Shown here: positions 36,201 to 48,079 of the stretch, one piece after another | How the letters are laid out: every line of letters starts with the position of its first letter | Numbering within the stretch: position 1 is the first letter of the stretch | From: Polyangiaceae bacterium | Lineage (GTDB): Bacteria; Myxococcota_A; Polyangia; Polyangiales; Polyangiaceae | Length of the DNA: 64,000 nucleotides | NCBI GenBank assembly: GCA_013361525.1 | Contig: JABFXY010000008.1 | Location: 38,388 to 102,387, forward strand | Reading direction: 5' to 3' | Notes under the pieces: model-generated | The model's database searches: none | What the model was told of the DNA's origin: nothing | What the model saw: the letters and a program-made list of their open reading frames with translations, nothing else | Made by a program: the position numbers and the translations under genes

Positions 36201-36347
36201 CACACCGTTCCCGACGACCTTCTCCGCCGACGCCTCGGGCGTCGCTTCGTCGGGTTGCTTCGTCCGGGTCTCGTGGCCGGTTTGCGCGAGCCCCGGGCGG
36301 GATCGCCGGCTCGCGTCCTTGGCTCGTCCTGCTGTCGCCCGCTTCAA
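33264..36347 (-). CDS. scpA: Segregation and condensation protein ScpA (kleisin) with giant repetitive tail
   Basis: About 1027 residues. The kleisin ScpA links the SMC heads and binds ScpB. The ScpA core is at ~75-320: LPTFEGPLDLLLQIIQKHEL, IGFITEKYLAYLDVM, YLVMAATLAYIKSKMLLP, VRRLLEYQKYKAAAEELG, then the C-terminal winged helix (FVITFLAVLEMCRLRM region, VFQTEP). From ~330 onward a tail of nearly 700 residues consists of Glu/Pro/Val/Ala repeats (E-P-V-A, A-E-A-E-P units with E-L-x-x-A-K-D-E-E-A segments). A normal ScpA is 240-280 residues. The start is set at a TTG at 36347, which has a strong ribosome-binding site (GAGGTGAGG) six bases upstream; a GTG at 36461 gives a 38-residue extension without domain. 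Confidence 0.93.
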   Translation of the reverse strand: MKRATAGRAKDASRRSRPGLAQTGHETRTKQPDEATPEASAEKVVGNGVPAASEGAGPNSSAQPVSKPAEPEYAPDAYVVSLPTFEGPLDLLLQIIQKHELNILDIPIGFITEKYLAYLDVMQSLTIDVASEYLVMAATLAYIKSKMLLPDAGKDSAADGEAEEEEEDPRAELVRRLLEYQKYKAAAEELGSRDTLGSAVFPRGHSEPKAEGPAPFASFNVVDLLGAFSKILSRTDKKFEHEIVFDRISITERIVELTDLLKSRGSIPFEEIFIRESKTPTRFDVVITFLAVLEMCRLRMMRVFQTEPLAPIHVDLVVVDDDAALDTRPEDRRRPEEPEPAAVEPQPSQAQAVDAQPVEAASELEEAEAEPAVDAGAMDPEPDANRRPDELVDLFGEIEGDASEQAHDEDQAPEAGRAETEADGELDASPFDFGAERVELAFDAEPSFDPDVIAGEGSVEAEPVAFAPDAAAEAEAEPVVAEPEPLAVEPELERARGEEAVVAGEEVVADAEPAVEAEPVALAVDAEPVAESESFAFADEPIVEVAEPEPVAEAEPVAAEPEPVAVEPELELVKDEESVVADEAVDEAVPAVETEPVALAIEAEPEPVAEAEPVVAEPEPVAVEPELELAKDEEAIVAGEEVVADDAIDDAEPEAVVEAEPAVGTEPVALAVDAEPESFAVAHEPVAGAEPVGTEPEPVAVEPELELAKDEEAIVADEAVAGAEPEALAEAEPAVETDPVALAVDAEPVAEPESFAFADEPIVEAAEPEPVAEAEPVVAEPQAVAGEPELELARAEEAVVAGEEVDADAEPAVETEPVALAIEAEPDAEPESFAVADELIVEAAEPEPVAEPEPVAEAEPVVTEPELVAVEPELELAKDEEAIVADEVVAGAEPEALAEAEPAVGTEPVALAIDAEPESFAFADEPIVEAEPVIAEPEPIAVEPELDAAKDEEAIVADAEPVADAEPDVVEPEPVALHPEPAVEENPLLTADAEPDLADDPGITEPLREAAAQETDAATPEPDETNR
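33400..35350. repeat. Coding repeat tract of the ScpA Glu/Pro/Val/Ala tail
   Basis: Degenerate tandem units in scpA, each of about 50-60 residues and built of short E-P-V-A and A-E-P steps with interspersed E-L-E-L-A-K-D-E-E-A segments, recur about ten times. Neighbouring copies are clearly homogenised in places (for example around 33650-34250), a sign of recombination or slippage between copies. The antisense frame looks like a Ser/Gly/Ala/Thr-rich protein but is only the shadow of this tract. Confidence 0.75.
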
Positions 36348-36522
36348 ATCTGCCTCACCTCGGACCCGAAGGGTTCGGACCCTATTACAACCGGGGCGTG
36401 CTGTCTCGCGCCCCCACCCGACGGCCCACGTGGCGCGATTGTTACGAGCGATCTCGAGCACATCGCCGCCGCGACAGACTGGCGGGCGCCCTCCCTAATT
36501 CTGCTACGCTCTTGCACGCTCG

Positions 36523-39176
<2,654 letters not shown>

Positions 39177-39186
<10 letters not shown>

Positions 39187-39944
39187 TCGGAACGCAGCTC
39201 CCGACGCAGCACCCCCTTCGAACCCTGGTTGCGTTCTCGGGCGCAGCGGCGGCGTTGCTGCTTTCGTTCGACGCGGCGGCGCAAGACACGTCAGCAGCGT
39301 CGAGACGTGCCGCTGCTGCGCGCGAACGCGGGCTGCCGTACACGGTATTCGAAGCCGGCGTCGGGTTCGTCGCGCTACCCGCTGCGGAGGTTTGCCCGCG
39401 TTCGATCGACGAGTGCTCGACCGGGGAAATCAGCCTCGGCCTCGGCATTCGCAACCTCTACGAATTCGGCCCGTTCGGTATCGGCGCGAGCGTCATTTGG
39501 GCGACCACCCTCCGCAACGACGACGCGCGCGGCGATCCGGATCTCGAGCGCGAGCACGGCCGCCGCTACTTCCTCGTCGAGGCGCTGTTCCGGTACGCGT
39601 ATGTGCAGACGCACACCGCCGAAGCGTGGGTCGGTACGGGGATCGGCGTCGTCAGCATCCGCGACTCGTGGACGGTGAAGGCCGATCGCGATCCCGTCAA
39701 CGAAGTGAAGTTCGTCGGACCCGACTCGCTCATCATCAGCACTGAAGGTCTTTCCGCTTCGATCATGGCCGGCGGCGCGTGGATCTTCGCGGAGAACTTC
39801 TCGCTCGGCGGCCTGTTTCGATACGGCAATTGGATCATGCCGTTCGAGCCGGACACGACGCCGCTCGGCGACGTCGCTTCGCTCTCGGGACGCATCGATG
39901 TCTTCGAGCTCACGACGACGCTCGCGTATCGCCTGGCGCTCTGA
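39177..39944 (+). CDS. Exported protein, probable outer-membrane beta-barrel
   Basis: 255 residues from a GTG that overlaps the end of the kinase gene by ten bases, so the two are coupled. A signal peptide ends at DAAAQ. Residues ~55-255 show alternating strand-like sequence with aromatic ends (YTVFEAGVGFVAL; FGPFGIGASVIWATTL; RYFLVEALFRYAYVQTH; AWVGTGIGVVSIRD; LSASIMAGGAWIFAENF; FELTTTLAYRLAL), consistent with about 8-10 strands of a small barrel. One Cys pair (VCPRSIDECS) is near the N-terminal end. The family is unknown. Confidence 0.78.
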
Positions 39945-39958
39945 CGCTTCGACGCGAC

Positions 39959-40597
39959 CTACGAGCAACCGACTTCGGCGCACGCGTAGATCGCCACGAC
40001 GATCGCGAAGCCGACGGCGGTCGTCTTCCCGCCGAGCGCGTAGCGAACGGTGATCGGTCCATCGACGGTGAGCGTCGGCTCGACGCTGAAGAACACGCCG
40101 AGCACGCCGTGTGCGCTCACGGCGAGCTCGCCGTATCCACCGAATCGCGCAGGCCCGTCCGGGGGAAGCACCATCGCGGGCCCGACCGACGCCTCGACGT
40201 AGAAGGTTTCGTCCGCGCCGGGCAGCCAGTAGCGCGTCTTCACGAGCGCGAGCGCCTCGAACTCGCTCGAGACGTTTTCGTCGTCCTGTTTCGCGAGCTG
40301 TGAGCCGCCGAGGGAGATGACCGGGCCGAGCTGAAACCGATCGAACCCAGGCGGCTGACCGAGCCACCCGATCTCGACCGAGCCGCGAAGGCCAAACGTC
40401 GACCAATCCTCGGTCACCCCCGACATCGTTACGTCGGAGTGGATCGACGAGTGACATCCCGAGTCCGGGAGCACGAACCCGAAGCCGATGTTGTCGACCT
40501 CGACGACACAATCGTCGTCCGCGCGGGCGGTCGTCGCCGAAAGCGTCGACACCGTGACCGCCGCAGCCACCGCCCCTGTCCGCACCAGCGCGCGCAC
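39959..40597 (-). CDS. Exported protein with barrel-like strands
   Basis: 212 residues with a signal peptide ending at TTARA. The body has strand-like alternation (GLRGSVEIGWLGQ; FQLGPVISLGGSQ; TRYWLPGADETFYVEASVG) and a Cys pair near the start (DDDCVVEVDN, SGCHSS) and another at the C-terminus (YACAEVGCS). The tail is less barrel-like than that of the convergent protein at 39177-39944, from whose stop codon it lies 14 bases. No family recognised. Confidence 0.75.
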   Translation of the reverse strand: MRALVRTGAVAAAVTVSTLSATTARADDDCVVEVDNIGFGFVLPDSGCHSSIHSDVTMSGVTEDWSTFGLRGSVEIGWLGQPPGFDRFQLGPVISLGGSQLAKQDDENVSSEFEALALVKTRYWLPGADETFYVEASVGPAMVLPPDGPARFGGYGELAVSAHGVLGVFFSVEPTLTVDGPITVRYALGGKTTAVGFAIVVAIYACAEVGCS

Positions 40598-40652
40598 GGG
40601 GTCATGGTACGCGGCGTCGCGCGCACCATCCCTCGGCGCGATCGTGCTCCGA

Positions 40653-41351
40653 TCAGCGCATCGCCATCAGACTGAGCACGCGCCGCTCGACGTGATCCAT
40701 CGCGCCCGGATCGAACAAGATCGTGTTGTGTCCGATCCCGTCGATGACGACATGATCGCCGTACGGCAGCGCGTGGGATTGCGACGATGACGCGAGGACG
40801 TCACCGCCCGCGGTGATGGATAGATGCGGGATCTCCCGCGTCGCCTGCGTCAATCGGATGATGCGCAAGACGGGGCTGTCGGGGTCGAGATCGCGCGCCC
40901 ACTCGAAACCTCCCGGCAGCGCGGCGGCAGCAGGAACCCCGCCGAACGGCGCGGCGAGCGCGATGGTCGACACGATGCGCGGGTCCTCGACCGTCAGCGC
41001 GTAGTGGCGCGCGACGATGCCTCCCAAGCTATGGCCCAGCAGATGAACCGAGCAGCGCTCCGGCAGCCGGTCGAGCAGAGCCTCGAGACGTTTTCCGATC
41101 GTCACGGCACCCGGCCCCGGCGGATAGGAGAGCGTCGCCGCGCGGATCCTGCGATGGCGCTCGATACGCTGGCGGAGCGGGCGCAGCACGCCCGCCGTCG
41201 CGAACAGGCCGTGCAGCAAGACGACCACGTGATCGTCCGGCTCGACCCCCGCGGGAACGACCGGCGCGAGCACGTCGCGTGGAAGGAGCAGCGCCTGCCG
41301 CGCAAACGCACCGGCCTCGCGTGCTGTCGTGACGAGCTTCGAGAGCAGCAA
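40653..41351 (-). CDS. Alpha/beta-hydrolase (lipase/esterase-type)
   Basis: A 232-residue alpha/beta-hydrolase. The oxyanion region is VVVLLHGLFAT (~43-52), the nucleophile elbow is LLGHSLGGI with Ser108, and the probable acid and base are Asp184 (ITAGGDVLAS) and His208 (DGIGHNTIL). The small size and the HG-x-F start resemble bacterial lipases such as LipA and PGAP1-like esterases; the substrate is not decidable. No signal peptide is evident; the first ~25 residues are amphipathic. The start (ATG at 41349-41351) is close to the divergent HAD gene, so both promoters must lie in or near each other's first codons. Confidence 0.88.
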   Translation of the reverse strand: MLLSKLVTTAREAGAFARQALLLPRDVLAPVVPAGVEPDDHVVVLLHGLFATAGVLRPLRQRIERHRRIRAATLSYPPGPGAVTIGKRLEALLDRLPERCSVHLLGHSLGGIVARHYALTVEDPRIVSTIALAAPFGGVPAAAALPGGFEWARDLDPDSPVLRIIRLTQATREIPHLSITAGGDVLASSSQSHALPYGDHVVIDGIGHNTILFDPGAMDHVERRVLSLMAMR

Positions 41352-41376
41352 GAAGATCTTTGATTACCATACCGCC

Positions 41377-42078
41377 GTGCACGACGCCCCGATTCGCGCG
41401 GTCTCCTTCGACTTCGGCCAGACGCTCGCCAGCTTGGATGCCTCGATGCTCCTCACGAAGCTCGTGCGGCGGGGCATGCGTGCCGACGTCGGACATCTGG
41501 AGCGGGCACTGCCGGTTGCGTGGGCGGCGTACGACGCAGCCGTCCGCGCGGGCATCGCGGGTCACCCCTGGAAGCTCTTCATGCGCACCTTGCTCGAGGA
41601 AGCGCGCTGCGAGCCTGCGAGCGCGGTCGACGCAGCCGTCGACTTCTTGTGGGACGACCAGCCCACCGCGAACCTCTGGCGCCGGCCGATCGCAGGCATG
41701 ATCGAGCTCTGCCGCGAGCTGAAATCCGACGGCATGCGCATCGGCATCCTCACGAACTCGGAGGGCCGCGCCGCGGAGCTCGTCGCCGAGCTGGGCTGGG
41801 CCGGCATCTTCGATACCGTGGTCGACTCGGGCCGGGTCGGCGTCGAGAAGCCCGATCCGCGCATCTTCGCGATGATGGCCGAGCAGCTCGAGCACCCGCA
41901 AAACGAGATCGTGCACGTCGGCGATTCGCTGGGGGCCGACGTGAAGGGCGCCGTGCGCGCGGGCATGCGCGCAGTCTGGTTCGGAGGCCGCGCCGCGGAC
42001 GCCCCGGAAGGCGTCCTCGTCTGCGCGGCCGCAACCGACCTGCGCGAGGCGCTCGCAGCGCTTCGCGCAGGCACGTGA
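41377..42078 (+). CDS. HAD-superfamily hydrolase with altered first motif
   Basis: About 233 residues of the haloacid dehalogenase superfamily. Motif I is RAVSFDFGQTLASLD: the nucleophile Asp12 is present, but the second Asp (general acid/base in phosphatases) is Gly14. Motif II is GILTNSEGR, Lys of motif III lies in GVEKPDP, and motif IV is HVGDSLGADVKGA. The C1 cap is helical (~25-100). Because motif I is D-x-G-x-T, phosphatase action is less certain than substrate binding; dehalogenase and phosphonatase-type enzymes also lack that Asp. The GTG start at 41377 is the nearest to the domain; ATG-less longer readings (41329) overlap the divergent lipase gene. Confidence 0.9.
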   Translation: MHDAPIRAVSFDFGQTLASLDASMLLTKLVRRGMRADVGHLERALPVAWAAYDAAVRAGIAGHPWKLFMRTLLEEARCEPASAVDAAVDFLWDDQPTANLWRRPIAGMIELCRELKSDGMRIGILTNSEGRAAELVAELGWAGIFDTVVDSGRVGVEKPDPRIFAMMAEQLEHPQNEIVHVGDSLGADVKGAVRAGMRAVWFGGRAADAPEGVLVCAAATDLREALAALRAGT

Positions 42079-42109
42079 GTGACCGAGCCCGAATCGCGCG
42101 TCGCGACTC

Positions 42110-42496
42110 TCAGTGATCGAGCGAGGCGACGAGCTTCTCGTACGCCGCGACGTCGAGCAGGTCGTCGAGCGTCGACGTGGTCTCGATCTGAATCATCCAA
42201 GCCGCGTAACAGTCCTCGTTGACGAGCTCGGGCTTCGACTCGAGGTCTTTGTTGATCTTCACGACCTTGCCGGAGACGGGCGCGAAAAGATCCGACAGCG
42301 TCTTCACGCTCTCGATCGTGCCGAACGCCTTGCCGTGCTCGATCGTGTCCCCCTCTTTGACGTCGAGGTTCACGAGCGTGATGTCACCGAGCTGCTCGAC
42401 GGCGTACGCGGTGATGCCGACCTCGACTTTTCCGCCGTCGGCCTTCGCCCACTCGTGATCCTTCGTGTACTTGCGATCCGAAACCACCTTCACCAT
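42110..42496 (-). CDS. gcvH: Glycine cleavage system H protein
   Basis: 128 residues, a standard GcvH. It is the lipoyl carrier that takes the aminomethyl group from the P-protein (glycine decarboxylase) to the T-protein. The lipoylated lysine is Lys65 in FGTIESVKTLSDL. KYTKDHEWAK opens the domain and ITAYAVEQLGDI follows as in the family. The ATG at 42494-42496 has GAGGAG about nine bases upstream and lies 13 bases after the gcvT stop, so the two are one operon. The longer open frame to 42580 is not used. Confidence 0.96.
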   Translation of the reverse strand: MVKVVSDRKYTKDHEWAKADGGKVEVGITAYAVEQLGDITLVNLDVKEGDTIEHGKAFGTIESVKTLSDLFAPVSGKVVKINKDLESKPELVNEDCYAAWMIQIETTSTLDDLLDVAAYEKLVASLDH

Positions 42497-42509
42497 GGGG
42501 GGTGCTCCT

Positions 42510-43625
<1,116 letters not shown>

Positions 43626-43742
43626 GGGAGCGGATTGGTACCAGCCGCCCTCGGGCGCGTCTACGCGCTTCCCGCCCGTCGCTCGCGTTTCCGTTCGAGC
43701 TGTTGACGCATCGCCTCGTGGTCGCTACCCGTTCGTGCGCCG

Positions 43743-44594
43743 ATGCCCATCGACTTGACCACCCTCGGCTGGACGACCCGCCCCTACGAGCTCTCCTACG
43801 ATTGGAGGACGCTCGCGACGTACGCGCTCGGCGTCGGCGCGAAGCGCGACGAGCTGCCTTTTCTCTACGAAGGAACGGCCGGCGGGATGAAGGTGCTGCC
43901 GACGTTCGGCGTCGTGCCTGCGCACGCCCCCGTGGTCGAGGCGCTCACCAAGACCGGCGGAAACCTCGCGATGATCGTCCATGGCGCGCAGACGGTCCGC
44001 GCGCATCGCTCGATTCCCGATCAGGGCACGCTCTCGACGACCGCGCACCTGAAGGCCATCTACGACATCAAGAAGTTCGCGCAGGTGATCGTGGAGACCT
44101 CCACGACCCACAGCGGCGAGCTGGTCTACGAGACGGTTTGGTCGATCATCTTCCGCGGCGAAGGAAACTTCGGCGGCGAGCGACCTCCGCGCGACGAGAG
44201 CCCGAGCGCCCCGAAGGATCGCGAGCCGGATTGGTCCACGCAGGAGGCGACCAGTCCCGAGCAGGCGCTCCTCTATCGCATCTCCGGCGATCAGAACCCG
44301 CTGCACGCGGACCCTGTCTTCGCGGCGAACGTCGGCTTCACGCAGGGGCCGATCCTCCACGGGCTCTGCACCTTCGGATTCCTTGCGCGCGCCGTGGTGA
44401 AGAACGCGTGCGGCGGCGACCCGGATCGCCTGCGCTCAATCAGCGCGCAGTTCCGTCGGCCGGTTTGGCCGGGCGACACGTTGAAGATGTCTGGCTTCGA
44501 CATCGGCGAGGGTAAAGTCGCCCTCACGACCAGCGTCATTGAGCGCGACGAAGCTGTCCTAGGCAGTGCATACGCGGTGATCGGTCGAGGCTGA
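43743..44594 (+). CDS. MaoC-type (R)-specific enoyl-CoA hydratase
   Basis: 283 residues with two hot-dog-fold halves, like eukaryotic-type hydratase 2. The N-terminal half (~1-150) is a degenerate hot-dog domain (YDWRTLATYALGVGAKRDE and GEGNFGG). The C-terminal half carries the hydratase 2 motif: LYRISGDQNPLHADPVFAAN, then FTQGPILHGLCTFGFLARAV, with catalytic Asp and His in GDQNPLH. Reaction expected: reversible hydration of a trans-2-enoyl-CoA to the (R)-3-hydroxyacyl-CoA, in fatty acid or polyketide-precursor metabolism. ATG at 43743, divergent from gcvT. The parvulin gene follows 18 bp later. Confidence 0.9.
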   Translation: MPIDLTTLGWTTRPYELSYDWRTLATYALGVGAKRDELPFLYEGTAGGMKVLPTFGVVPAHAPVVEALTKTGGNLAMIVHGAQTVRAHRSIPDQGTLSTTAHLKAIYDIKKFAQVIVETSTTHSGELVYETVWSIIFRGEGNFGGERPPRDESPSAPKDREPDWSTQEATSPEQALLYRISGDQNPLHADPVFAANVGFTQGPILHGLCTFGFLARAVVKNACGGDPDRLRSISAQFRRPVWPGDTLKMSGFDIGEGKVALTTSVIERDEAVLGSAYAVIGRG

Positions 44595-44612
44595 CCAGAG
44601 CGAACAACGAAC

Positions 44613-45413
44613 ATGGCGAAGCAAGAGACGAAAAAGGCCAAGGCAGTCGAGGAACCGAAGAAGAAGGCCGACCCGGTCCCTCCCGAGGCGGAAGAAGAGC
44701 TCGACGAGGAAGAGGACGAAGAAGAAGGCGAATACGAGGACGAAGAAGAGGACGAAGAGGAGGAGCAGCCCGCGAAGAAGGCGCCTCACGCGGCCTCGCC
44801 TCACAAACCGGCGGAGCCGGTCGATCATGACCAGGAGCCGGGTTGGTGGTATCCGCACGCCGTCCTCGGTGTGCTCGTCGTGATCGGCGTGCTCGGCTTC
44901 TTCGGGATCTTCAACGGCATCGTCGGGCGTTTCCTCAACCCGAGCGACGTGCATCACTCGACCGAAGGCTCGGCACATCCCGCGACGAGCGGCGCCGCTC
45001 CCACGGCAGCTCCGACCGCGAAGCCTCAGCCCGAGGCACCGCCGGCGCCGAAGCCGACGGTCACGACGGCCGCGGATCCGGACCTGTTCGGCGCGAAGCG
45101 CATCGTCATCGGCTTCAAAGGCGCGCGCGCGCTCAAGCCGAACGACCCGAAGCCCGCCGAGCGCTCGAAGGAAGACGCGAAGAAGCGCGCCGACGAAGCG
45201 CTGAAGAAGATCCGCGGCGGCAGCAAGTTCGACGAGGTCGCGGGCGAGTTCTCCGACGAGGCCGGCGCGAAGAGCACCGGCGGCAACATGGGCAACTTCA
45301 AGCGCGGCGTGTACCCGGATCTCGAGCCGACGCTCGACAAGATGAAGCCGGGCGACATGACCGAGGTCATCGAGACCGCCTTCGGCTACGAGATCCTGCA
45401 GCGCACGAAGTGA
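44613..45413 (+). CDS. Membrane-anchored parvulin-type peptidyl-prolyl isomerase
   Basis: 266 residues. Residues 1-75 are cytoplasmic and highly charged: Lys-rich, then a Glu/Asp run (~28-52, e.g. EEDEEEGEYEDEEEDEEE). A single helix follows (VLGVLVVIGVLGFFGIFNG, ~84-103), then an Ala/Pro-rich linker. Residues ~155-266 form a parvulin (rotamase) domain, including ADEALKKIRGGSKFDEVAGE, SDEAGAKSTGGNMGNFKRG and the ending VIETAFGYEILQRTK. The folding domain should sit in the periplasm. Secretion and outer-membrane-protein folding are the usual roles of such anchored isomerases. The acidic cytoplasmic arm is unusual. It follows the MaoC gene and converges on the next lipoprotein with no base between the stop codons. 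Confidence 0.92.
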   Translation: MAKQETKKAKAVEEPKKKADPVPPEAEEELDEEEDEEEGEYEDEEEDEEEEQPAKKAPHAASPHKPAEPVDHDQEPGWWYPHAVLGVLVVIGVLGFFGIFNGIVGRFLNPSDVHHSTEGSAHPATSGAAPTAAPTAKPQPEAPPAPKPTVTTAADPDLFGAKRIVIGFKGARALKPNDPKPAERSKEDAKKRADEALKKIRGGSKFDEVAGEFSDEAGAKSTGGNMGNFKRGVYPDLEPTLDKMKPGDMTEVIETAFGYEILQRTK

Positions 45414-46568
45414 CTAAAGCTTCTCCGCGATCGCGGTGAGCTTCTGCTTCTTCTCGTCCGGCGACAGCGTGAGCTTCGCACGCTCGTCGTCGGACATCCC
45501 GCCGCGCATCACGCGAAGCTCGTCCCAGACGGCGACGACGCGTTTCCCTTTGCGCGCGACCGCGACGTTGCCCTTCAGCGCGCCTTCCTTCCAGTCGTAG
45601 GTCGTCGCCTCGTCGCCCGCGCCCGCGACCGACTTGCTTCCCTCGGACTTCGCAGCCGCAGCGTAGACGGCCTTCGCCGCGGCGTCGTCGGCGCGCTCGA
45701 CGACCGAGACGCGGTAGCGCTTCGTGCCGTCGAGGTAATAGCCGACCGCGCCGCCGATCGCGTCTTTCGCCGGATGATCGACGTCGCCTGCCGCGCCGGG
45801 AAACGGCCCTGATAGTCGGTAGCGCATACCCATCGGGATTCGCCCTTCGGCGGGCAGAAGCGCAACCTCTGCAGGCGGGCTCTTCTCACCCGGAAGCTTC
45901 TCTCCAATCGCCTTCACGAATGGCGCGAGCACTCGCTTGCCGTCTTGGGCGAGCTTGTCGGGCGTCGCCGCGTCGTCGTTGTAGACGATCTCGAGCAGCC
46001 ACGGCCCGCGCCACAGATATGCATTGCCGATCCCGAGCGCCGCTGCGCCGCCGCCCTCCGTCGCTTTGGGCGTCGCTTCATCGGCGGGATCGCCGTCGCC
46101 GACGACGCGCTTCGTAAACATCGCGTAGGCAGCCGCATCACTCGCGAACTTCGACGCGTTGACGTCGATCGAGACCGGACCGCCCGCCTCCGCGATGTAT
46201 CGCGCATGCACGACGCGCTCGACGCCGTAGTCCTCGTAGTTCTTCGCTTCCCCGTCGAAGAGATCGGCGATCTTCTCGAGCGGCTCGCGCGCGCCTTTGC
46301 CGAAGCTCTTGTCGGCCTCCTTCGGATCGAGACAGAAGCCTTCGCTCTTCGCCGGTAGAAACGTCTTCGCGAGCTCGTCGTCGGCGCTCGCGCGTGTGCA
46401 CGTCACGACGGCTGCGCTTCCGGATGTGGTCGCCGTCGTCGCGGGCGGCGGAGGTGCGCCGCGTTTCTCAGGCTGCACCTTGTCGTTTTCACCGCCGCCG
46501 CACGCACCGAGCCACGCCGAGAGAAGGAGGACGGCGCAGGGGTTCTGTGCGTAGTGATTTCGAGCCAT
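45414..46568 (-). CDS. Lipoprotein of unknown function (DUF6599-like pattern)
   Basis: 384 residues with a lipobox (SAWLGACGGG, Cys23). A Pro/Ala/Thr linker is followed by a body that may be two-fold. Residues ~90-150 (EKIADLFDGEAKNYEDYGVE, then HARYIAEAGGPVSIDVNASK) resemble the DUF6599 pattern of a family of unknown function; the match is from memory and not certain. Two cysteines (VVTCTRA, GFCLDP) lie near 55-80. The body continues with charged alternation to a helical C-terminus. It is convergent with the parvulin gene with no gap and has about 230 bp upstream before the pilin operon. Confidence 0.78.
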   Translation of the reverse strand: MARNHYAQNPCAVLLLSAWLGACGGGENDKVQPEKRGAPPPPATTATTSGSAAVVTCTRASADDELAKTFLPAKSEGFCLDPKEADKSFGKGAREPLEKIADLFDGEAKNYEDYGVERVVHARYIAEAGGPVSIDVNASKFASDAAAYAMFTKRVVGDGDPADEATPKATEGGGAAALGIGNAYLWRGPWLLEIVYNDDAATPDKLAQDGKRVLAPFVKAIGEKLPGEKSPPAEVALLPAEGRIPMGMRYRLSGPFPGAAGDVDHPAKDAIGGAVGYYLDGTKRYRVSVVERADDAAAKAVYAAAAKSEGSKSVAGAGDEATTYDWKEGALKGNVAVARKGKRVVAVWDELRVMRGGMSDDERAKLTLSPDEKKQKLTAIAEKL

Positions 46569-46796
46569 TCATGCCTCCGAGGAAGGCCGAACTTTTTTCA
46601 TAGCCTCGCAAGGACTTCCAGCACCGAACGGGTGGCCGAGCCGCGTTTGTCCTGCAGTTACCTACCTTGTGCGGATGGTCCGCGGGCTGCATTCCTCGAT
46701 CGAAGCGTCAGTCGACCGCTCGTAGCCAGCCGCCCGGAACGCCACGTGAACCCCGGTTCGCCCGTGGCGCGTTTCCTGCTAGGCACCGTCCCGCTT

Positions 46797-47435
46797 ATGC
46801 GATCGACCCGACGCGATTGGAAGAGATTGCGGACCTCGCGCCGCCGGTCTCTGCCGGGTTTCACCCTCATCGAGATGATGGTCGTCGTCACCATCATCGC
46901 GATGATGGCGGCGCTCGCGGGCCCGTCCGTCATCCGCATCATCCAGGATCGTCGCTCGCAGAAAGACGCGCTCGAGCTCGTCAACATGCTCCAGGACGCG
47001 CACACGCGCGCGTTCGGTCGCGGATCCGCCGTCCTCGTGACGTACACGCAGGCACCTGCCAACGGCGTCTCGAGCATCCGCTTCACCGAGTCGATGCAGC
47101 CCATCGACGCCGGCGGCACGCTCGACCTTCCGAATCCGTCCTGCGCCGGCACGCAGTCCGCGATCCTCCGCTACTGGAACCCGACCGATCGCGAGAAGTC
47201 GACCTCGATAACGATGCAGATCGCCGGCCAGCCGGCCTTGGGTGCTGGCGCGACCCAGATCCTCTGCTTCACGCCGCGTGGCGGGACCAAGGCTTGGATC
47301 GACCCGGCGGGTCCTCCGCCGCCGAGCTGGGTGAACCTCACGGACGCAACCCAGTTCACCGTCACGTCGACCATCACGCAGAACGCTCGCTTCGTCTACC
47401 TCTACCCCAACGGCATCGCGAGGCTTCGCCTATGA
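46797..47435 (+). CDS. Prepilin with N-methylation motif (GspH/FimT-like minor pilin)
   Basis: About 212 residues. A basic leader (RRDWKRLRTSRRRSLPG) is cut by prepilin peptidase after Gly; the mature N-terminus is FTLIEMMVV with the canonical Glu5, followed by the hydrophobic helix. The body is a GspH-like domain (FTPRGGTKAWID, TQFTVTSTITQNARFVYLYP). This is the first gene of the minor-pilin operon; the start ATG at 46797 gives a leader of normal length. Its stop overlaps the next start (ATGA). Minor pilins of this type prime assembly of type IV pili. Confidence 0.92.
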   Translation: MRSTRRDWKRLRTSRRRSLPGFTLIEMMVVVTIIAMMAALAGPSVIRIIQDRRSQKDALELVNMLQDAHTRAFGRGSAVLVTYTQAPANGVSSIRFTESMQPIDAGGTLDLPNPSCAGTQSAILRYWNPTDREKSTSITMQIAGQPALGAGATQILCFTPRGGTKAWIDPAGPPPPSWVNLTDATQFTVTSTITQNARFVYLYPNGIARLRL

Positions 47436-48079
47436 GCACGCGTCTTCGTGGCAAGGCGTCCAGCCTCCGCTCTCGCCGCGGCTACACGATGGTCGAGGTC
47501 ATGATGGGCCTCGCGATCCTGGCCGTCGGCTCGGCGGCGATCGTCGCGCTGCAGCGCTTCGCCGTGATGGGCACGATGACGAGCCGTCACGTCACCAACG
47601 CGACGAACATCGGCGTCACCGTCCTCGAGTCGGTCAGCCTCGAGTCGAATCGTTGGGTCAACAACTCCTCCGGCGGCAGCCTCACCGCAGCCAACATGGC
47701 CTGGCTCGGCCCTGCCCTCGCCGCGCCGAACACGTGGGTCGCTCCGGCCCAGCACGGCTTCAGGCTCGACGGTGCCGCCGTCGACGCGACCACCGCGAAC
47801 CCCGCGGATCAGGTCGCTTACTGCACGCACGTCCGCGCGATCTTCCTCGGCAACGTCAACGCGGTCGGGCCGCTCGACGCCGCAGACGCCGCCCGCATCG
47901 AGGTTCGGACCTACTACGCGAAGACGGGCCGCACCATCGCCCCCGAATGCAGGAATCTCTCGGGCGCCGACGTCACCTCGCTCTTCCAGAATACCGACCA
48001 GAACGTGCTCAGCTTGAACCGTAATCGCAGCGAATACGGCGTCGTCTACCTGTCCACGATCGTGCGGAGGAACCCGTGA
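47432..48079 (+). CDS. pilV: Minor prepilin PilV-like
   Basis: About 215 residues, ATG at 47432 overlapping the previous stop. The leader ends RSRRG, giving mature YTMVEVMMGLAILAVG with Glu5 and a long helix. The C-terminal domain has three cysteines (VAYCTHVRAI, APECRNLSG region). It lies in the second position, where pilV normally stands in minor-pilin operons. Partner of PilW, PilX, PilY1 in the tip complex. Confidence 0.88.
   Translation: MSTRLRGKASSLRSRRGYTMVEVMMGLAILAVGSAAIVALQRFAVMGTMTSRHVTNATNIGVTVLESVSLESNRWVNNSSGGSLTAANMAWLGPALAAPNTWVAPAQHGFRLDGAAVDATTANPADQVAYCTHVRAIFLGNVNAVGPLDAADAARIEVRTYYAKTGRTIAPECRNLSGADVTSLFQNTDQNVLSLNRNRSEYGVVYLSTIVRRNP

Noticed and set aside
43626..43742. 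Glycine riboswitch before gcvT
   Set aside because: The 117-bp gap shows no sequence or folding resembling the conserved glycine aptamer.
46569..46796. tRNA or small RNA in the 228-bp gap before the pilin operon
   Set aside because: No cloverleaf or clear hairpin was found; it is best regarded as promoter and leader sequence.
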